A stretch of 6,627 nt of DNA, from NCBI GenBank assembly GCA_902783815.1, contig CACZSM010000052.1:1-6627 (forward strand). Direction: 5' to 3'. Under the pieces are notes generated by a model, which saw only the letters and a list, made by a program, of their open reading frames with translations, was not told the origin of the DNA and searched no databases. This stretch comes from an uncultured Ruminococcus sp. GTDB taxonomy: Bacteria > Bacillota > Clostridia > Oscillospirales > Acutalibacteraceae. Shown piece by piece: positions 5,580 to 6,627 of this stretch (positions within the stretch are counted from its first letter, which is position 1; each line of letters opens with the position of its first letter). The position numbers were made by a program, and so were the translations under genes.

Positions 5580-6002
5580 TTGGCTGAATACAGTTTTTAT
5601 GGTTGGGAATCATCAGAAATACATGATGAAAACGGACTTACTCCAAGAGATTACTATGATATTCTTTCAGAAATATGGTGTGAATATACTTGCGCTCCAA
5701 GACTCAGGGAAAAATGGTCTGCTGAAAATAAAACGCTTGGTCAGTGTTCGATAACAGCATTTCTGATGCAGGATATTTTCGGTGGGAAGGTATATGGAAT
5801 ACTCCGTCCGGGAGGAAACTACCATTGCTTCAATGAAGCAGGAGGATGTATTTTTGATCTGACAAGTGAGCAATTCGGAGATGAAAAGCTGAATTATGCT
5901 GACCGTAAGGAACAGTACAGAGAACTGCATTTTGCTTCCGATGAAAAAAGAAAGCGATATGAATATCTACGATCAAATCTGAAAGCGAGGATGATAAAAT
6001 GA
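5580..6002 (+). CDS. YunG-like protein of unknown function with a possible Cys-His-Asp triad
   Basis: The 140-residue protein resembles the uncharacterised YunG family of Bacillus. It has a Trp/Tyr-rich N-terminal helix region (about 22-47), then KTLGQCSITAF (51-61), FGGKVYGI (67-74), NYHCFNEAGG (80-89) and CIFDLTSEQFG (90-100), and ends in a charged helix (about 105-140). Cys56 after GQ, His82 in a YH(C)xN strand and Asp93 in FDLTSEQF are spaced as in papain-like thiol enzymes, with Cys at a helix start and His and Asp on following strands; this reading is an inference. No signal peptide or membrane segment. It starts with TTG 5580, 20 nt after the glycohydrolase, and its TGA overlaps the ATG of the next gene, so the three are almost certainly co-transcribed. 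No activity can be stated with confidence. Confidence 0.82.
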   Translation: MAEYSFYGWESSEIHDENGLTPRDYYDILSEIWCEYTCAPRLREKWSAENKTLGQCSITAFLMQDIFGGKVYGILRPGGNYHCFNEAGGCIFDLTSEQFGDEKLNYADRKEQYRELHFASDEKRKRYEYLRSNLKARMIK

Positions 6003-6627
6003 ACCTTTTAAGTAACGGACAGGAAATTGACCTGAACAAGAGAATACTGAGTGTACTCAGACAGCTTGGAATAACTGAGGAGGAAAATGTCACAGACAGC
6101 GAAATGGAGAAAGCGAGGAAATTCTTTGATTTCTCAAAGGAAATTGATTTGTCATTGCTTGAAGGTCTGAAAATAAGGAAACTGAATTATGATGTTGTTC
6201 ATCATGACAGCTGCCGACTTTTTGAAGAAATGCTGCGTTTGCCAAAGAGTATAACAATGGAAGCAACTGACAGATATATATTATTCCTTGATGCACTTGT
6301 CGGAGACACTATTGGCAGATTTATTTATAATTATAGCTATATGTATGAAAATACTGAGGCAAATACAAGAATTCATCATGCCTATGAAAGAAAATATCCT
6401 ATAGAAGAACTACAACCGAAAATGCTGGCGTACTCTGCTTATGGACTTAATAAGGAAAGACTTCTTTATTCAAAACAGTTGCTTTTGGCTGCAGCCAAAA
6501 ATCCCCGTGATCTGTACAGAGGAGGAAAGTATTATTGTACTGATAACTGGTGTTTTTCCCGTGAAAGGTTGTATTCGCTTGCGCTTGCATACCGCAAGCA
6601 GGATAGCTTTACAAGTGATGAGCTTAA
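5999..6627 (+). CDS. Unrecognised protein, 3' end outside the window
   Basis: An open frame starts at ATG 5999, overlapping the preceding stop by 4 nt (ATGA), with GAGGA at 5987-5991 as binding site 7 nt upstream. It runs without a stop for 209 codons to the window edge, so the C-terminus is missing. The sequence is soluble-looking and mostly helical: charged helices at about 31-57, 72-80 and 150-168, and an aromatic-rich stretch FIYNYSYMY (108-116). A Tyr/Gly/Cys-containing segment, DLYRGGKYYCTDNWCF (171-186), is the most distinctive part; its two cysteines (180, 185) and others (72) do not form a recognisable metal motif. There is no signal peptide and no membrane helix. I do not recognise the family. 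Translational coupling to the YunG-like gene suggests a functional link with it and with the glycohydrolase. Confidence 0.8.
   Translation, partial: MNLLSNGQEIDLNKRILSVLRQLGITEEENVTDSEMEKARKFFDFSKEIDLSLLEGLKIRKLNYDVVHHDSCRLFEEMLRLPKSITMEATDRYILFLDALVGDTIGRFIYNYSYMYENTEANTRIHHAYERKYPIEELQPKMLAYSAYGLNKERLLYSKQLLLAAAKNPRDLYRGGKYYCTDNWCFSRERLYSLALAYRKQDSFTSDEL
6483..6500. repeat. Perfect 18-bp palindrome inside the last gene
   Basis: TTTTGGCTGCAGCCAAAA reads identically on both strands, centred on the PstI-like CTGCAG core. It lies in codons for Leu-Leu-Ala-Ala-Ala-Lys of the unrecognised gene. With no loop it would act as a DNA-binding site, not as an RNA hairpin, if it has any role. Chance is not excluded. 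Confidence 0.5.

Noticed and set aside
5138..5613. Minus-strand open frames of 89 and 148 codons opposite the glycohydrolase gene.
   Set aside because: They lie antisense to a gene with clear motifs, have Ile/Tyr/Cys/Ser-rich composition typical of shadows and no credible start sites.
5667..6296. Minus-strand open frames opposite the YunG-like gene and the last gene.
   Set aside because: Antisense to coupled genes with good binding sites; no motif or start signal supports them.
6577..6599. Inverted repeat GCTTGCG/CGCAAGC near the right edge as a terminator.
   Set aside because: It lies within an open coding frame and has no T run after it.

Overview
The window looks like chromosomal DNA of a low-GC anaerobic Firmicute, most plausibly Ruminococcus or a close relative in the Oscillospiraceae. 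The pointers are AT-rich third codon positions, strong GGAGG-type ribosome binding sites, sigma-A-like promoters with TG-extended -10 boxes, two TTG starts, and a repeat-bearing secreted-type protein tail rich in Thr, Ser, Gly and Tyr. No genus can be proven without a database search. There are no rRNA or tRNA genes, insertion sequences or CRISPR arrays.

Layout. (1) Bases 1-508 are the 3' end of a plus-strand gene for an extracellular or surface protein ending in two Ig-like repeats (101-residue period), followed by a hairpin at 526-560. (2) From an extended -10 promoter near 604-612 runs a plus-strand group: a NimA-like flavin-binding protein (643-1116), a Xer-type tyrosine recombinase (1179-2144) and an extended-SDR NAD(P)-dependent epimerase/dehydratase (2160-3068). 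It ends at a strong bidirectional terminator (3069-3119). (3) Converging on that terminator is a minus-strand pair: a metallophosphoesterase (3691-4389) followed 20 nt later by the RNA 2'-phosphotransferase KptA/Tpt1 (3122-3670). (4) A 154-bp divergent intergenic region (4390-4543) carries a well-formed promoter for each direction. (5) The plus-strand group leaving it encodes an ADP-ribosylglycohydrolase (4544-5559, with an apparent 1-base frameshift near its start), a YunG-like protein with a possible Cys-His-Asp triad (5580-6002), and an unrecognised protein that overlaps it by 4 nt and runs off the window (5999-6627).

The most interesting part is 3122-6627. KptA transfers an RNA 2'-phosphate to NAD+, making an ADP-ribosylated RNA intermediate and releasing ADP-ribose 1''-2'' cyclic phosphate; some Tpt1 enzymes also ADP-ribosylate 5'-phosphate ends. 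Facing it is an enzyme of the family that removes ADP-ribose, and a phosphoesterase is co-transcribed with KptA. A shared NAD+/ADP-ribose or RNA-end-repair role for this divergent cluster, with the YunG-like and unknown proteins as candidate extra components, is a reasonable hypothesis but only an inference from gene neighbourhood.

The glycohydrolase frameshift (GGGG where the family pattern predicts GGGGG, 4585-4588) leaves the strongest start signal out of frame with the rest of an otherwise intact gene. It is either a sequencing or assembly error or a real lesion.
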